Source: Prado023 sp963700395 (GTDB lineage: Bacteria > Actinomycetota > Actinomycetes > S36-B12 > CAIYMF01). Taken from it: DNA of 64,000 nucleotides. Every line of letters starts with the position of its first letter. Position 1 is the first letter of the stretch. The position numbers were made by a program, and so were the translations under genes. Below, in pieces: positions 8,577-16,737 of the stretch. Under the pieces are notes generated by a model. It had not been told where the DNA came from, did no database searches, and saw only the letters and a list, made by a program, of their open reading frames with translations. The stretch spans positions 124,001 through 188,000 of the forward strand of contig CAVOXI010000005.1 of assembly GCA_963700395.1 (NCBI GenBank), given 5' to 3'.

Positions 8577-9935
8577 TCACGCCCAGTGCGGGGCGCCATG
8601 CGAGAGGACCCGCCAGGAGTGGCCGGGCACGACCAGGAGGTCAGGCTCGTGGGAGGCCCCCTCGGACTGCACCTCGATCGTCGGGTCCGGCAGCTCGACA
8701 GGGAACACCTCCGGGCCGTCGGCGATGTTGAGCAGGGTCGTGATGCGTCGACCGTGACCGATCGGGGGCGTGACCTGAAGCGCCAGCGAGGTGTTGGTGA
8801 CGTGCCCGACGCTCGCCTGCGCACGGGTCATCCAGGGGTACCTGGAGCGCATCTCGATCAGCTGTCGGTGCAGGTGGTGGATCGGCCAGCCCCACGGCGC
8901 CAGCCCCTCGGGACGGTCCGGGAACATCGGGCGGACGGCTTCGTCGCCGCCGAACCTGTCCTCCTTGATCCCGCGGAACGCCTGCTCGTCGCCGTAGTAG
9001 ACCGACGGGGAGCCGGGCAGCGTGAACAGGGCGGCGATGGCGTGGCCGAGATGACGCTGGTCCTCGAGGATGCTGGCGATGCGCGTGACGTCGTGGTTGC
9101 CGACGAACGTCATGGGCGGGTGCTCGCCGGCGTACTCGGCCAGTCGTTCGACCTGCCACGTGAGGTCGAAGTAGTTGCCGTCGTTGAGCGATCGCCACAG
9201 CGGGCGCCACAGGCCGTAGGCGGTCACTGAGTCGAGGGTGGTCTCGGCCAGGATCTCGGGCGGCTCGCCGTGGATGTACTCGCCGACGAACCAGGCGTCG
9301 GGGTGCAGGGCGCGGACCCGGGCCAGCACCTCCCGCCAGAACTCCGGGGCAACTGCGTAGGCAGCGTCGAGTCGCCATCCATCGGCGCCGCGCGTGAGCC
9401 AGTGGTCCATGACGTGGACCACGTAGTTGATGACCGCCGGGTCCCGGTGGTTCAGGACCACCAGTCCGCCGTGTCCCTCGAACACGTCGTACTCGGGCTC
9501 GCCGTCGGGCGTGGGCCAGCGCAGGTCGAACCAGGCTGCGGCGAGGCCGCCGGCGCCCTTCGGGTCCGGACCGGCCGCACGTGCCACCTGGAACATCGGA
9601 TGCGCGTAGCCGACGTGGTTGAAGACCCCGTCCATCAGCAGGCGCATGCCCCGGTCGTGGCAGCCGCGGACCAGTGCGTCGAAGTCGCGCTCGTCGCCGA
9701 GGCGGGGGTCGATGTGCAGGTGGTCGGTGGTGTCATAGCCGTGGGTCTCCGAGGCGAAGACCGGCCCGAGCTGCAGCCCGCGACACCCCAGGTCATGGGC
9801 GTAGTCCAGCCAGTTGGACAGGTGACGCAGACGGTGCACGATTCCCTGGACCTGGTTCGACTTGGGCTCGGCCCCGGAGAACCCCAGCGGATAGACGTGC
9901 CACCACGTCAGTCCATCGAGCCACAGGGGTGCCAC
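8577..9935 (-). CDS. GH13 alpha-amylase family glycosidase
   Basis: This is a (beta/alpha)8-barrel glycoside hydrolase acting on alpha-glucosidic bonds. All four conserved regions are in order: DGVFNHVG, GWRLDAAYAV (nucleophile Asp), FVGEYIHG (acid/base Glu) and FVGNHDVTRI (transition-state Asp). The 452-residue length and lack of signal peptide point to a cytoplasmic oligosaccharide hydrolase rather than a secreted amylase. The GTG at 9935 is supported by a TAGATT hexamer seven bases upstream; the frame is open for another 240 codons without homology. Substrate specificity cannot be read from the motifs. A link with glycogen metabolism is plausible. Confidence 0.88.
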   Translation of the reverse strand: MAPLWLDGLTWWHVYPLGFSGAEPKSNQVQGIVHRLRHLSNWLDYAHDLGCRGLQLGPVFASETHGYDTTDHLHIDPRLGDERDFDALVRGCHDRGMRLLMDGVFNHVGYAHPMFQVARAAGPDPKGAGGLAAAWFDLRWPTPDGEPEYDVFEGHGGLVVLNHRDPAVINYVVHVMDHWLTRGADGWRLDAAYAVAPEFWREVLARVRALHPDAWFVGEYIHGEPPEILAETTLDSVTAYGLWRPLWRSLNDGNYFDLTWQVERLAEYAGEHPPMTFVGNHDVTRIASILEDQRHLGHAIAALFTLPGSPSVYYGDEQAFRGIKEDRFGGDEAVRPMFPDRPEGLAPWGWPIHHLHRQLIEMRSRYPWMTRAQASVGHVTNTSLALQVTPPIGHGRRITTLLNIADGPEVFPVELPDPTIEVQSEGASHEPDLLVVPGHSWRVLSHGAPHWA

Positions 9936-9942
9936 ACTCGTG

Positions 9943-9948
9943 AATCTA
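9943..9948 (-). promoter_or_regulatory. TANNNT -10 element for a leaderless amylase-family mRNA
   Basis: Read on the minus strand, TAGATT is followed by CACGAGT and then the GTG at 9935, the same 7-base geometry as other genes in the window. Confidence 0.5.
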
Positions 9949-10125
9949 CGCGAATCCCGCCCTGTTGCGCCCTTCGGGGTCGCGTGTCGAGGGGCGACTG
10001 TCACCCAGCGTGATCGCCGCTGGGGCTCATCGCCCTCGCATGAACGGTCCTCCTCCACACGGGTTGCACAGGTTGTGGATAAGTTCGGTTGACAGTGCCG
10101 GATGGTGCACCGCACACTGGATACC

Positions 10126-11226
10126 GTGAATCTGGCCCTGACGGAGATGAAGCGGGCGAAGCTGCGCTTCGGCCTGCTCACGGCCGCTGTGGCCCTGCTC
10201 GTCTTCCTGATCGTGTTCCTCTCCAGCCTGTCCGGCGCGCTCCTGCGCGCGTTCACCGGTGCGGTGGAGTCGCTCCCGGCCGACGGGCTGGTGTACTCGG
10301 AGGCGGCCCGGGCCAACATCCAGGCCAGCCGCCTGGATCCCGCCGTGACCGAGCAGGTGTCGGCGGTCGAGGGTGTGTCGGCGGTCGGCCCGCTGGCCGT
10401 CCTGTCGGCGAACGCCGAGGTCGCCGGCACGCCCGACGAGCTGCAGCTGATCGGGGTCACGCCCGGCTCACCGAGCCAGCCGTCCGGCCTGCGCGAGGGC
10501 CGCTTCCCGACGTCGCCGACGGAGGTCGCGTTGGACGCCAGCGAGGCCGAGGTGGCCATCGGTGACGTCATCCGGGTGAACGGGTCACAGACGGACCTCG
10601 TGGTCACGGGGACCCTGGTCGGCACGCAGTTCGGCACCGACACCGCGTGGATGACCACTGCCGGCTACGAGGCCCTGCTCGGCGAGCTCAATCCCGGACT
10701 GCGCTCCGTGCCCATCAACGCGGTCGCCTTCACCGTCGACCAGGGCGCTGATCCGGTGGCCGTGGCGGCCGCGGTGCAGCGGGCCGTGGACGGGACGCAG
10801 GCGCTGGATCGCGACGCGGCCATCGCGTCCATCCCGGGAGTCGAGTCCGTGAGCCAGACCTTCGGGCTCCTCGTGGGCATCACCTACGTCATCGGAGTGG
10901 TCGTCGTGGGCTTCTTCTTCCTGATCCTCACCGTCCAGAAGCTGCGGACGTTCACGCTGCTGCGGGCCTCCGGGGCCTCCACGCGTTCACTGGCCGGTTC
11001 CGTCACCGGGCAGATCGCGGCCGTGATCCTGATCGCCTCGGCACTGGCGGTGGTGCTCGCCTGGGGCGCCCTGAAGGGCCTGTCGACCGGGCTTCCGGTG
11101 TCCATCGACCCGCTGACCACGGGCGGGGTGGTCGCCGCCGTCCTCCTGGCCTCCCTGGGCGCCGGGTTGCTGTCCGTCCGGCGCATCGCGAGGCTCGACC
11201 CGGCGACCGCGGCAGGTGCCCGATGA
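10126..11226 (+). CDS. ABC transporter permease, MacB/FtsX type (first of two)
   Basis: The protein has about 366 residues. One N-terminal helix (LLVFLIVFLSSLSGALL) is followed by a large extracytoplasmic domain and three C-terminal helices. This is the four-helix layout of FtsX/MacB permeases that work as mechanotransmitters or lipid/peptide exporters. GTG at 10126 is chosen because the N-terminus then begins VNLALTEMKRAKLRF, matching MNLAVAEFRRAKGRF of the next gene; ATG at 10102 would add eight residues. Its stop overlaps the start of the second permease (ATGA), so the two are translationally coupled. The two proteins are clearly paralogous. Confidence 0.88.
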   Translation: MNLALTEMKRAKLRFGLLTAAVALLVFLIVFLSSLSGALLRAFTGAVESLPADGLVYSEAARANIQASRLDPAVTEQVSAVEGVSAVGPLAVLSANAEVAGTPDELQLIGVTPGSPSQPSGLREGRFPTSPTEVALDASEAEVAIGDVIRVNGSQTDLVVTGTLVGTQFGTDTAWMTTAGYEALLGELNPGLRSVPINAVAFTVDQGADPVAVAAAVQRAVDGTQALDRDAAIASIPGVESVSQTFGLLVGITYVIGVVVVGFFFLILTVQKLRTFTLLRASGASTRSLAGSVTGQIAAVILIASALAVVLAWGALKGLSTGLPVSIDPLTTGGVVAAVLLASLGAGLLSVRRIARLDPATAAGAR

Positions 11227-12332
11227 ACCTCGCCGTCGCGGAGTTCCGCCGCGCCAAGGGCCGCTTCGTGTCCATCACGGGCGCGCTGTCGCTCATCGTC
11301 TTCCTCGTTCTGATCCTCGGTGCGCTCGGCGACGGGCTGTTCTTCGGTGGCACCGGCGCCATCCGATCCAGCACGGCCCAGGCCTACGCCTTCTCCGCCG
11401 ATGCTGAGGCCTCGCTGGTGCGCTCACGCCTGCCGCTCGCGGCGGAGTCGGACCTTGAGGCCCTCGACGGCGTCGAGCAGGCCACCGCGATCGGCGCGTT
11501 GATCACGGCCACGAACAGCGTCCCTGGTGGGGCGGACCTGGTCGTGATGGGGTTCGTGCCCGAGGCCCAGCCCGCGGGCGTGCCCAGCACCGTGATCGCG
11601 GGGCGCCTCCCCAGCCCCGAGGACCCCGAGGGGGTTGCGGTCGATGAGGCCCTGGCCGACGCCGGCCTGGGCCTGGGCGCGACCCTCGACGTGGGCGGAG
11701 TCACCCAGACCGTCGTTGGCGTCGTGAGCGACGCGGGCTACCAGGGGTTGCCCACCGCGTGGACCTCGCTCGATACGTATGCCGAGATGCGCACCGCGGT
11801 CCGCCCGGAGCTCGCCGGCCAACCGGTCGAGCCCTCGGTGTTCGGCCTCGGCCTTGCCGACGGGGTCACGGCTGATCAGGTCACCCCGCCGGCCGGGATC
11901 GTCCTGGCCAGCACCGAGGAGACCTACTTGGCGATCCCGGGCACCAAGGAGCAGAAGTCCAGCCTCAACGCCATCATCTACGCCAGCCTGGCGGTGGCGG
12001 GCCTGGTCGTCGCCCTGTTCTTCGCCCTCGTGGTCCTCGAGAAGCGTGAGCTGTTCGCCGCACTGAAGGCCCTGGGCGCCCCCACGAGCAAGCTCGGTGG
12101 CGGTGTCGTCCTGCAGGCCGTCGGGGCCACCGTCACGGCAGTCATCGTCGGTGCCACCGCCGCCTGGCTGGCCGGCCAGATCCTTCCCGACGACATCCCG
12201 TTCCTGTTCCGGCCGCAGACCCTGGTCTACTCCGCTGTCCTGACCGTGACCGCCGGCGTCGTGGGCGCCCTGCTGTCGCTGCGCCGCATCAGCCGGATCG
12301 ATCCGGCCACCGCCCTAGGAGGCACCCTGTGA
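11223..12332 (+). CDS. ABC transporter permease, MacB/FtsX type (second of two)
   Basis: This 369-residue paralogue of the preceding permease has one N-terminal helix (LSLIVFLVLILGAL), an extracytoplasmic domain of about 220 residues and three C-terminal helices. The closing motif, LSLRRISRIDPATAL, matches the family's conserved RxxxxxxDPxxAL end. It begins inside the stop of gene one and ends inside the start of the ATPase gene, so all three are made from one message. The heterodimeric arrangement (two permeases plus one ATPase) suggests a DevCA- or MacB-like exporter without a periplasmic adaptor. The substrate is unknown. Confidence 0.88.
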   Translation: MNLAVAEFRRAKGRFVSITGALSLIVFLVLILGALGDGLFFGGTGAIRSSTAQAYAFSADAEASLVRSRLPLAAESDLEALDGVEQATAIGALITATNSVPGGADLVVMGFVPEAQPAGVPSTVIAGRLPSPEDPEGVAVDEALADAGLGLGATLDVGGVTQTVVGVVSDAGYQGLPTAWTSLDTYAEMRTAVRPELAGQPVEPSVFGLGLADGVTADQVTPPAGIVLASTEETYLAIPGTKEQKSSLNAIIYASLAVAGLVVALFFALVVLEKRELFAALKALGAPTSKLGGGVVLQAVGATVTAVIVGATAAWLAGQILPDDIPFLFRPQTLVYSAVLTVTAGVVGALLSLRRISRIDPATALGGTL

Positions 12333-13111
12333 CGACCGACGCCACACCGCAGACCGCAGTACCGGCCGCAGACGCGGAGGTGCCCCTGCTCACCGTCGAG
12401 GCGGTGACCAAGACCTACGGCGAGGGTCGCACGGCCGTCACCGCCGTGCACGAGGCCTCGATGCAGGTCAGCCAGGGCGAGTTCGTCGCGCTCCTCGGCC
12501 CCTCGGGCTCGGGCAAGACGACGCTGATCTCGATGATCGGCGGGCTGCTGACGCCCACCTCCGGCCTCATCAAGGTCGGCGACATGGTGGTCAGCGACCT
12601 CGACTCCAAGGCCCTGACGACCTTCCGCGCTGAGCGGGTCGGGTTCGTCTTCCAATCGGCGAACCTCGTGCCCTTCCTCACCGCGCGCGAGAACCTGCTC
12701 TGGGTGGCCGGACTGCGCAAGGAGAAGGGGCGCGCCGCGCGCCGGGAGGCCGGCCAGCGCGCGGACCAGCTGCTCGAGGAGCTGGGCCTGTCCGAGCGCG
12801 CCGGGAACGTGCCGGAGAAGCTCTCCGGGGGCGAGCGACAGCGCGTGGCGATCGGCCGCGCGCTGATGAACGACCCCGACCTGGTCCTCGTCGACGAGCC
12901 CACCGCCGCCCTGGACACGGAGATGGGCCGGCAGGTCGTCCAGCTGCTGCGCCGGGAGATCAAGGACCGGGGCAAGACCGGGATCATGGTCACCCACGAC
13001 CTGCGGATGGTCCAGTACACCGACCGCGTGTTCGAGATCACCGACGGCTTCCTCGAGCTGGCCGGCGACCCGGCCGAGCGAGCTGCCGCCGGTCACGCGG
13101 GCGTTCACTGA
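12329..13111 (+). CDS. ABC transporter ATP-binding protein (LolD/MacB type)
   Basis: This 260-residue nucleotide-binding subunit has a Walker A (GPSGSGKTTL) near residue 56, a Q-loop (FVFQSANLVPF), the signature LSGGERQRVAIGRAL, Walker B (LVLVDEPTAALD) and the switch His in VTHDLRMVQ. It energises the two upstream permeases. The GTG start at 12329 overlaps the preceding stop. A weak inverted repeat follows at 13133-13160, so this is probably the last gene of the operon. Confidence 0.92.
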   Translation: MTTDATPQTAVPAADAEVPLLTVEAVTKTYGEGRTAVTAVHEASMQVSQGEFVALLGPSGSGKTTLISMIGGLLTPTSGLIKVGDMVVSDLDSKALTTFRAERVGFVFQSANLVPFLTARENLLWVAGLRKEKGRAARREAGQRADQLLEELGLSERAGNVPEKLSGGERQRVAIGRALMNDPDLVLVDEPTAALDTEMGRQVVQLLRREIKDRGKTGIMVTHDLRMVQYTDRVFEITDGFLELAGDPAERAAAGHAGVH

Positions 13112-13132
13112 CGCGTCGGCGGGCCGCGACGC

Positions 13133-13160
13133 GGCGGCCGGACCTGAGGCCCTGGCCGCC
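13133..13160 (+). terminator. Inverted repeat after the ABC exporter operon
   Basis: GGCGGCC (13133-13139) and GGCCGCC (13154-13160) form a 7-bp stem shortly after the ATPase stop. It is plausible as a terminator but short. Confidence 0.35.
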
Positions 13161-13264
13161 CGAACGGCCGGGATGGGCGCGATGAGGCCCCTTAGCCCAC
13201 TGATATCGCAGTCACATGGGCACAAACACTTGGGTTCGCCCCCTGCGTGGTCGATGATGCCACT

Positions 13265-14521
13265 ATGCGCGTCCCTGCCCTGCGTCCGAGGATCGGTGCC
13301 CTCGTGGCGGCTTCCGGACTCATCCTGACCACCCTGGCGGTGGCCACGCCCGCGTCATCGGTCGAACCTGAGGTCTATCCCGTCCCTGCCGACGGGGTGT
13401 TCCGCATGCAGGGCTCCGGATGGGGCCATGGCCGGGGGATGAGCCAGTGGGGCGCGTACCAGGCGGCCTCGGCCGGCGTCGCGTACCCGGGGATCCTGGC
13501 CTTCTACTACCCGGGAACGGTTCTCGCGACCCTTCCGGAGGCCCAGGTCAGGGTCCTGCTCGCCGCGGACACCGGCCGCGACCTGGTGGTTCACGCAACT
13601 CCCGGCCTGACAGCGACCCAGTCCGGACGCGACGCCGTCCAGCTGCCCGTCACCCCCAGCAACTGCACGAAGACCGCCTCGCGGTGGCGCGTGCGGGCGA
13701 CCGCCGCAGGGATGACCCTGTCGGTCTACTGCGGGCGCTGGCGCCAGGTCGACAAGGTGGCCGGCGACACCCTGGCGTTCGCCGTCCCGGGTGACGTCGT
13801 GGGGACCCAGAACGGCTCGACCCGCCGCGGCTACCGGGGGACCGTCACGGCGACCCGCCTGGGCGCCCGCTCGCTTCGGGTCGTGAACAGCCTGCCGATG
13901 GAGCAGTACCTGCGTGCCGTGGTCGCGAGCGAGGTGTCCCCCTCCTGGCCCGTCGAGGCGCTGCGCGCCCAGGCAGTTGCTGCCCGCAGCTTCGCCGCCC
14001 ACGAGGCGCTCAGCCAGTCGCGCCGGTCCTTCGACGTCTATGACTCGACGCGTTCCCAGGCCTACCCGGGCGCCGTCACCTATGACGCCCGCTGGCGGGT
14101 TGTCCGCAACCGGGAGCACGCCAACACCGACGCCGCCATCGAGGGCACCGCCGGCATGCACGTGATGTACGGCGACGAGCCGGCGCTCACCCAGTTCAGC
14201 TCGTCCAACGGTGGGGCGAGTGCAGCCTCTCCGCTCGGGTACATGTTTGCGCAGGCCGACCCGTGGGACGCGGCGGCCACCCGGAACCCACGCCTGGCCT
14301 GGACCGACAGCATCCCTGCCGCGTCGCTGCAGTCGCGATGCCGTGGGGCGGGGCCCATCTCCGCGCTGCGCGTTCTCGCGCGTGAGGGCGCGGGACCGTG
14401 GGGTGGGCGGATCTCGGCCCTGGAGATCGTGGGTGCGGCCCGGACCTGCACGCTGGCCACGGATTCGGCGATCCGGTCGACCCTCGGCGTGAACAGCAGC
14501 TTCCTGACCTTCACCGGCTGA
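13265..14521 (+). CDS. Secreted SpoIID/LytB domain protein
   Basis: SpoIID-like proteins are cell-wall lytic enzymes that cut glycan strands of denuded peptidoglycan; in Bacillus they act in sporulation and as modifiers of amidase LytC. The 418-residue protein starts with a signal peptide (IGALVAASGLILTTLAVATP) and likely cleavage near residue 33. It then has SGWGHGRGMSQWGA, a repeat-like linker and the SpoIID core with VNSLPMEQYLRAVVASEVS and ALRAQAVAARSFA near residues 215-245. FSSSNGG lies near 315. No sporulation gene is in the window, so a role in wall remodelling of vegetative cells is likelier. It appears monocistronic. Confidence 0.82.
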   Translation: MRVPALRPRIGALVAASGLILTTLAVATPASSVEPEVYPVPADGVFRMQGSGWGHGRGMSQWGAYQAASAGVAYPGILAFYYPGTVLATLPEAQVRVLLAADTGRDLVVHATPGLTATQSGRDAVQLPVTPSNCTKTASRWRVRATAAGMTLSVYCGRWRQVDKVAGDTLAFAVPGDVVGTQNGSTRRGYRGTVTATRLGARSLRVVNSLPMEQYLRAVVASEVSPSWPVEALRAQAVAARSFAAHEALSQSRRSFDVYDSTRSQAYPGAVTYDARWRVVRNREHANTDAAIEGTAGMHVMYGDEPALTQFSSSNGGASAASPLGYMFAQADPWDAAATRNPRLAWTDSIPAASLQSRCRGAGPISALRVLAREGAGPWGGRISALEIVGAARTCTLATDSAIRSTLGVNSSFLTFTG

Positions 14522-14571
14522 CCCGGTGGTCGACCAGGTCGATCCAACCGACCGGACCGACCACTACCACC

Positions 14572-15240
14572 TCAGGCCCGTGGAAGCGGGTGCCCCTCGG
14601 AGGCCTGGACGACCACGAAGCCCTGCCCGGACAGCGTGAGCTGGTAGGCCTCACCCGAGCCGCGGCCGATCAGCGCGCCGGCCTTGGCCGTCTGGCGCAC
14701 CCCGGAGGACAGCGACGTGGACCACAGCACCGCGGCATGCATGTCGACGAAGGTGGGGACGTCCACGTTGAGCACCACGGGGCTGCCGTACACCGTGATC
14801 GCGAGGGTGCCCGTGCCCGTGAAGGTCGTGTTGAAGAGCCCGCCGCTCATCATCGAGGCGCCCTCGACCTTGTTGATGTCCCAGGTCAGCGAGCTCTCGA
14901 ACGCCAGGACGTGGTTCCCGCCGATCGTCACGGACTCGTTCTCGAGGTGCAGCAGGAAGACCTCGTCAGCCTGGTCGGCGAGGAACACGTCGCCGTCGCC
15001 GCTGACCTTCATGAGGGCCATGCCCTCGCTGGTCATGGCCTTCTTCAGCATCTTGGCCATCCCGCCGCTGCCCTCATAGGCGAAGTCGACATTGCCCTGG
15101 TAGGCCACCATCGAGCCCTGCTTCGCGTAGAAGTACCCGCTGGTGCCTGACAGCCGCACCTTGAGCATCTTCTTGTTCTGCTTGGTGAAGCTCCCCGGGT
15201 CGGAGGCCGTCTCGGTGTTGTGGAACATGTCGCTGCGCAT
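14572..15240 (-). CDS. AIM24 family protein
   Basis: AIM24 (DUF124) proteins share a double-psi beta-roll type domain. The family is named after a yeast mitochondrial protein; the bacterial function is unknown. This 222-residue protein is one domain, with the glycine-rich beta-rich pattern GSMVAYQGNVDF, then GDVFLADQADEVFLLHLE, then TFTGTGTLAITVYGSPVVLNV. No signal peptide or helix is visible, so it is cytosolic. The ATG at 15240 is chosen over an internal ATG at 15228 because a TAGCCT hexamer lies seven bases upstream. It is codirectional with pitA upstream. Confidence 0.82.
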   Translation of the reverse strand: MRSDMFHNTETASDPGSFTKQNKKMLKVRLSGTSGYFYAKQGSMVAYQGNVDFAYEGSGGMAKMLKKAMTSEGMALMKVSGDGDVFLADQADEVFLLHLENESVTIGGNHVLAFESSLTWDINKVEGASMMSGGLFNTTFTGTGTLAITVYGSPVVLNVDVPTFVDMHAAVLWSTSLSSGVRQTAKAGALIGRGSGEAYQLTLSGQGFVVVQASEGHPLPRA

Positions 15241-15247
15241 GGGTCTC

Positions 15248-15253
15248 AGGCTA
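15248..15253 (-). promoter_or_regulatory. TANNNT -10 element for a leaderless AIM24 mRNA
   Basis: On the minus strand TAGCCT is followed by GAGACCC and then ATG at 15240. Confidence 0.5.
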
Positions 15254-15324
15254 GGGCAGGCGGGCGTCACTGCGCGACGGGCCCTGCGTGGTGCGACGTG
15301 GCGGAGACCCGAGCCGGGCTCGGC

Positions 15325-16581
15325 TCAGGGCAGCGGGGCGTCCTTGGGACGGTCGTCGTGAGCCGGAAGGTCGTGGTGGTTGACGTGCGTGGGGCCCTCG
15401 TAGGAGTGCAGGTCCGGGTGCGGCACTGTGTGGAACTGGTGCAGCTCCTCGACGCTGGGCAGCATCTCCTCGATGTCGTCGGCGTTCTCCGAGTGCATCA
15501 TGAGCCGCCCGGCCCAGGTCAGCAGGACGGCGATGGCGGTCAGGCTGGCGACCCAGCCCCAGGGGTCGGAGAAGGTCGTGAGCTTGAACGCCATGAATCC
15601 GACGATTCCGGCCGCGGGGAGCGTGAAGATCCAGGCAACGACCATCTCGCCGATCTTGCGCCCGTTGAGGCCGGTGCCCGCGGCAGCCCCGGCGCCCATC
15701 ACCGACGAGGCCGCGGCCTGGGTCGTGGAGATCGGGATGCCCAGTTCGGTCGCACCGAAGATGGCCGACATGGAGCCGACGTTGGCAGCGACGCCCGAGT
15801 TGGCGTTCAGCTTCGTGATCCGCAGGCCCATCGTCTCGATGATCTTCCAGCCGCCCCACATCGTGCCCAGGGCGATCATGGAGTAGGCGGAGAGCTCGAC
15901 CCACAGCGGGATGGAGGAGTCCTCGCCGAGGTAGCCGCCGGCGACCAGGGCGAAGGCGATCAGGCCCATCGTCTTCTGGGCGTCATTGGCTCCGTGGCCG
16001 AACGAGACAGCCGCCGAGGAGATGATCTGGAGCCACTTGAACGGCTTGGCGTCGTCCTTCCAGTGCGTGACCCGCTGCAGCAGCCCGACGAGGAACATGG
16101 CCGCGAACGCCACCGTGAAGGCCACCAGGGGGGACAGGACGATCGCCAGCGCGGTCTTCTCGACGCTGCTCCACTTGATGACGTCGGTGCCACCGGCGGA
16201 CAGCCCGGCCCCGATCAGGCCACCGATGAGGGCATGGCTGGAGGAGGACGGCATGCCGATCGACCAGGTGAAGTAGTTCCAGAAGATCGCGCCGAGCAGG
16301 GCGCCGAAGGCGACGCCGAGACCGACGGGCACCCCACCAGACTGGACGCCGAGCTCCTCGACCTGGACGGTCTTGGCAACGGTGTTGGCCACGGCGGTGC
16401 CGACCACGAAGAGGGCGGCGAAGTTGAAGAACGCGGCCATGTAGACGGCATGACGGGGCTTCATCGCGCGAGTGGCCACGACCGTGGAGGTCGAGTTCGC
16501 GGCGTCGTGGAATCCGTTGGTGAAGTCGAAGAGCAGCGCCAGCAGGACGATGCCGACGACTGCGACCAGCACCATGTCCAT
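15325..16581 (-). CDS. pit: Low-affinity inorganic phosphate transporter, PitA family
   Basis: PiT permeases import metal-phosphate driven by the proton gradient. The 418-residue protein has about ten hydrophobic segments and both copies of the duplicated PiT signature: LLFDFTNGFHDAANST near residue 20 and SFGHGANDAQKTMG near residue 215. The C-terminus is a soluble His/Asp-rich tail (HVNHHDLPAHDD). ATG at 16581 is preferred because GAGGAG lies five bases upstream; the alternative ATG at 16593 overlaps that site. No DUF47/PhoU-like pit partner gene precedes it. A direct-repeat PHO box at 16692-16713 and a TAGCCT element at 16626-16631 suggest control by the phosphate regulator. Confidence 0.92.
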   Translation of the reverse strand: MDMVLVAVVGIVLLALLFDFTNGFHDAANSTSTVVATRAMKPRHAVYMAAFFNFAALFVVGTAVANTVAKTVQVEELGVQSGGVPVGLGVAFGALLGAIFWNYFTWSIGMPSSSSHALIGGLIGAGLSAGGTDVIKWSSVEKTALAIVLSPLVAFTVAFAAMFLVGLLQRVTHWKDDAKPFKWLQIISSAAVSFGHGANDAQKTMGLIAFALVAGGYLGEDSSIPLWVELSAYSMIALGTMWGGWKIIETMGLRITKLNANSGVAANVGSMSAIFGATELGIPISTTQAAASSVMGAGAAAGTGLNGRKIGEMVVAWIFTLPAAGIVGFMAFKLTTFSDPWGWVASLTAIAVLLTWAGRLMMHSENADDIEEMLPSVEELHQFHTVPHPDLHSYEGPTHVNHHDLPAHDDRPKDAPLP

Positions 16582-16625
16582 GGGGCTCCTCATTCAAGTC
16601 GTGCAGGCCCCAGCCTGCTGGGCAC

Positions 16626-16631
16626 AGGCTA
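16626..16631 (-). promoter_or_regulatory. -10 element upstream of pitA
   Basis: The minus-strand hexamer TAGCCT lies about 45 bases before the pitA start, leaving a leader that contains the GAGGAG ribosome-binding site. Confidence 0.4.
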
Positions 16632-16691
16632 GGGGCCCGTTGGCCCCTGATTCATCCGGACGTCACCCTTTTCGCGCACGAGGATGCGTTT

Positions 16692-16713
16692 GTTCATCTG
16701 GCGTTCATCTTCC
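16692..16713 (+). promoter_or_regulatory. PHO box upstream of pitA
   Basis: GTTCATCTGGC and GTTCATCTTCC are two adjacent 11-bp units sharing GTTCATC, the direct-repeat form of actinobacterial PhoP/RegX3 boxes. It lies between the DUF445 stop and pitA, about 61 bp upstream of the putative pitA -10 element. The repeats read on the plus strand, opposite to pitA. Confidence 0.6.
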
Positions 16714-16737
16714 TGATCCCGCGCGTTCGCCCGGCCG

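Noticed and set aside
10074..10082. TGTGGATAA, a perfect DnaA-box-like 9-mer
   Set aside because: A single copy with no clustered boxes, no AT-rich region and no dnaA/dnaN genes nearby; not an origin.
10084..10126. TTGACA at about 10089 as a -35 element for the ABC exporter
   Set aside because: No TANNNT hexamer at 16-18 bp spacing follows, so the promoter is not supported.
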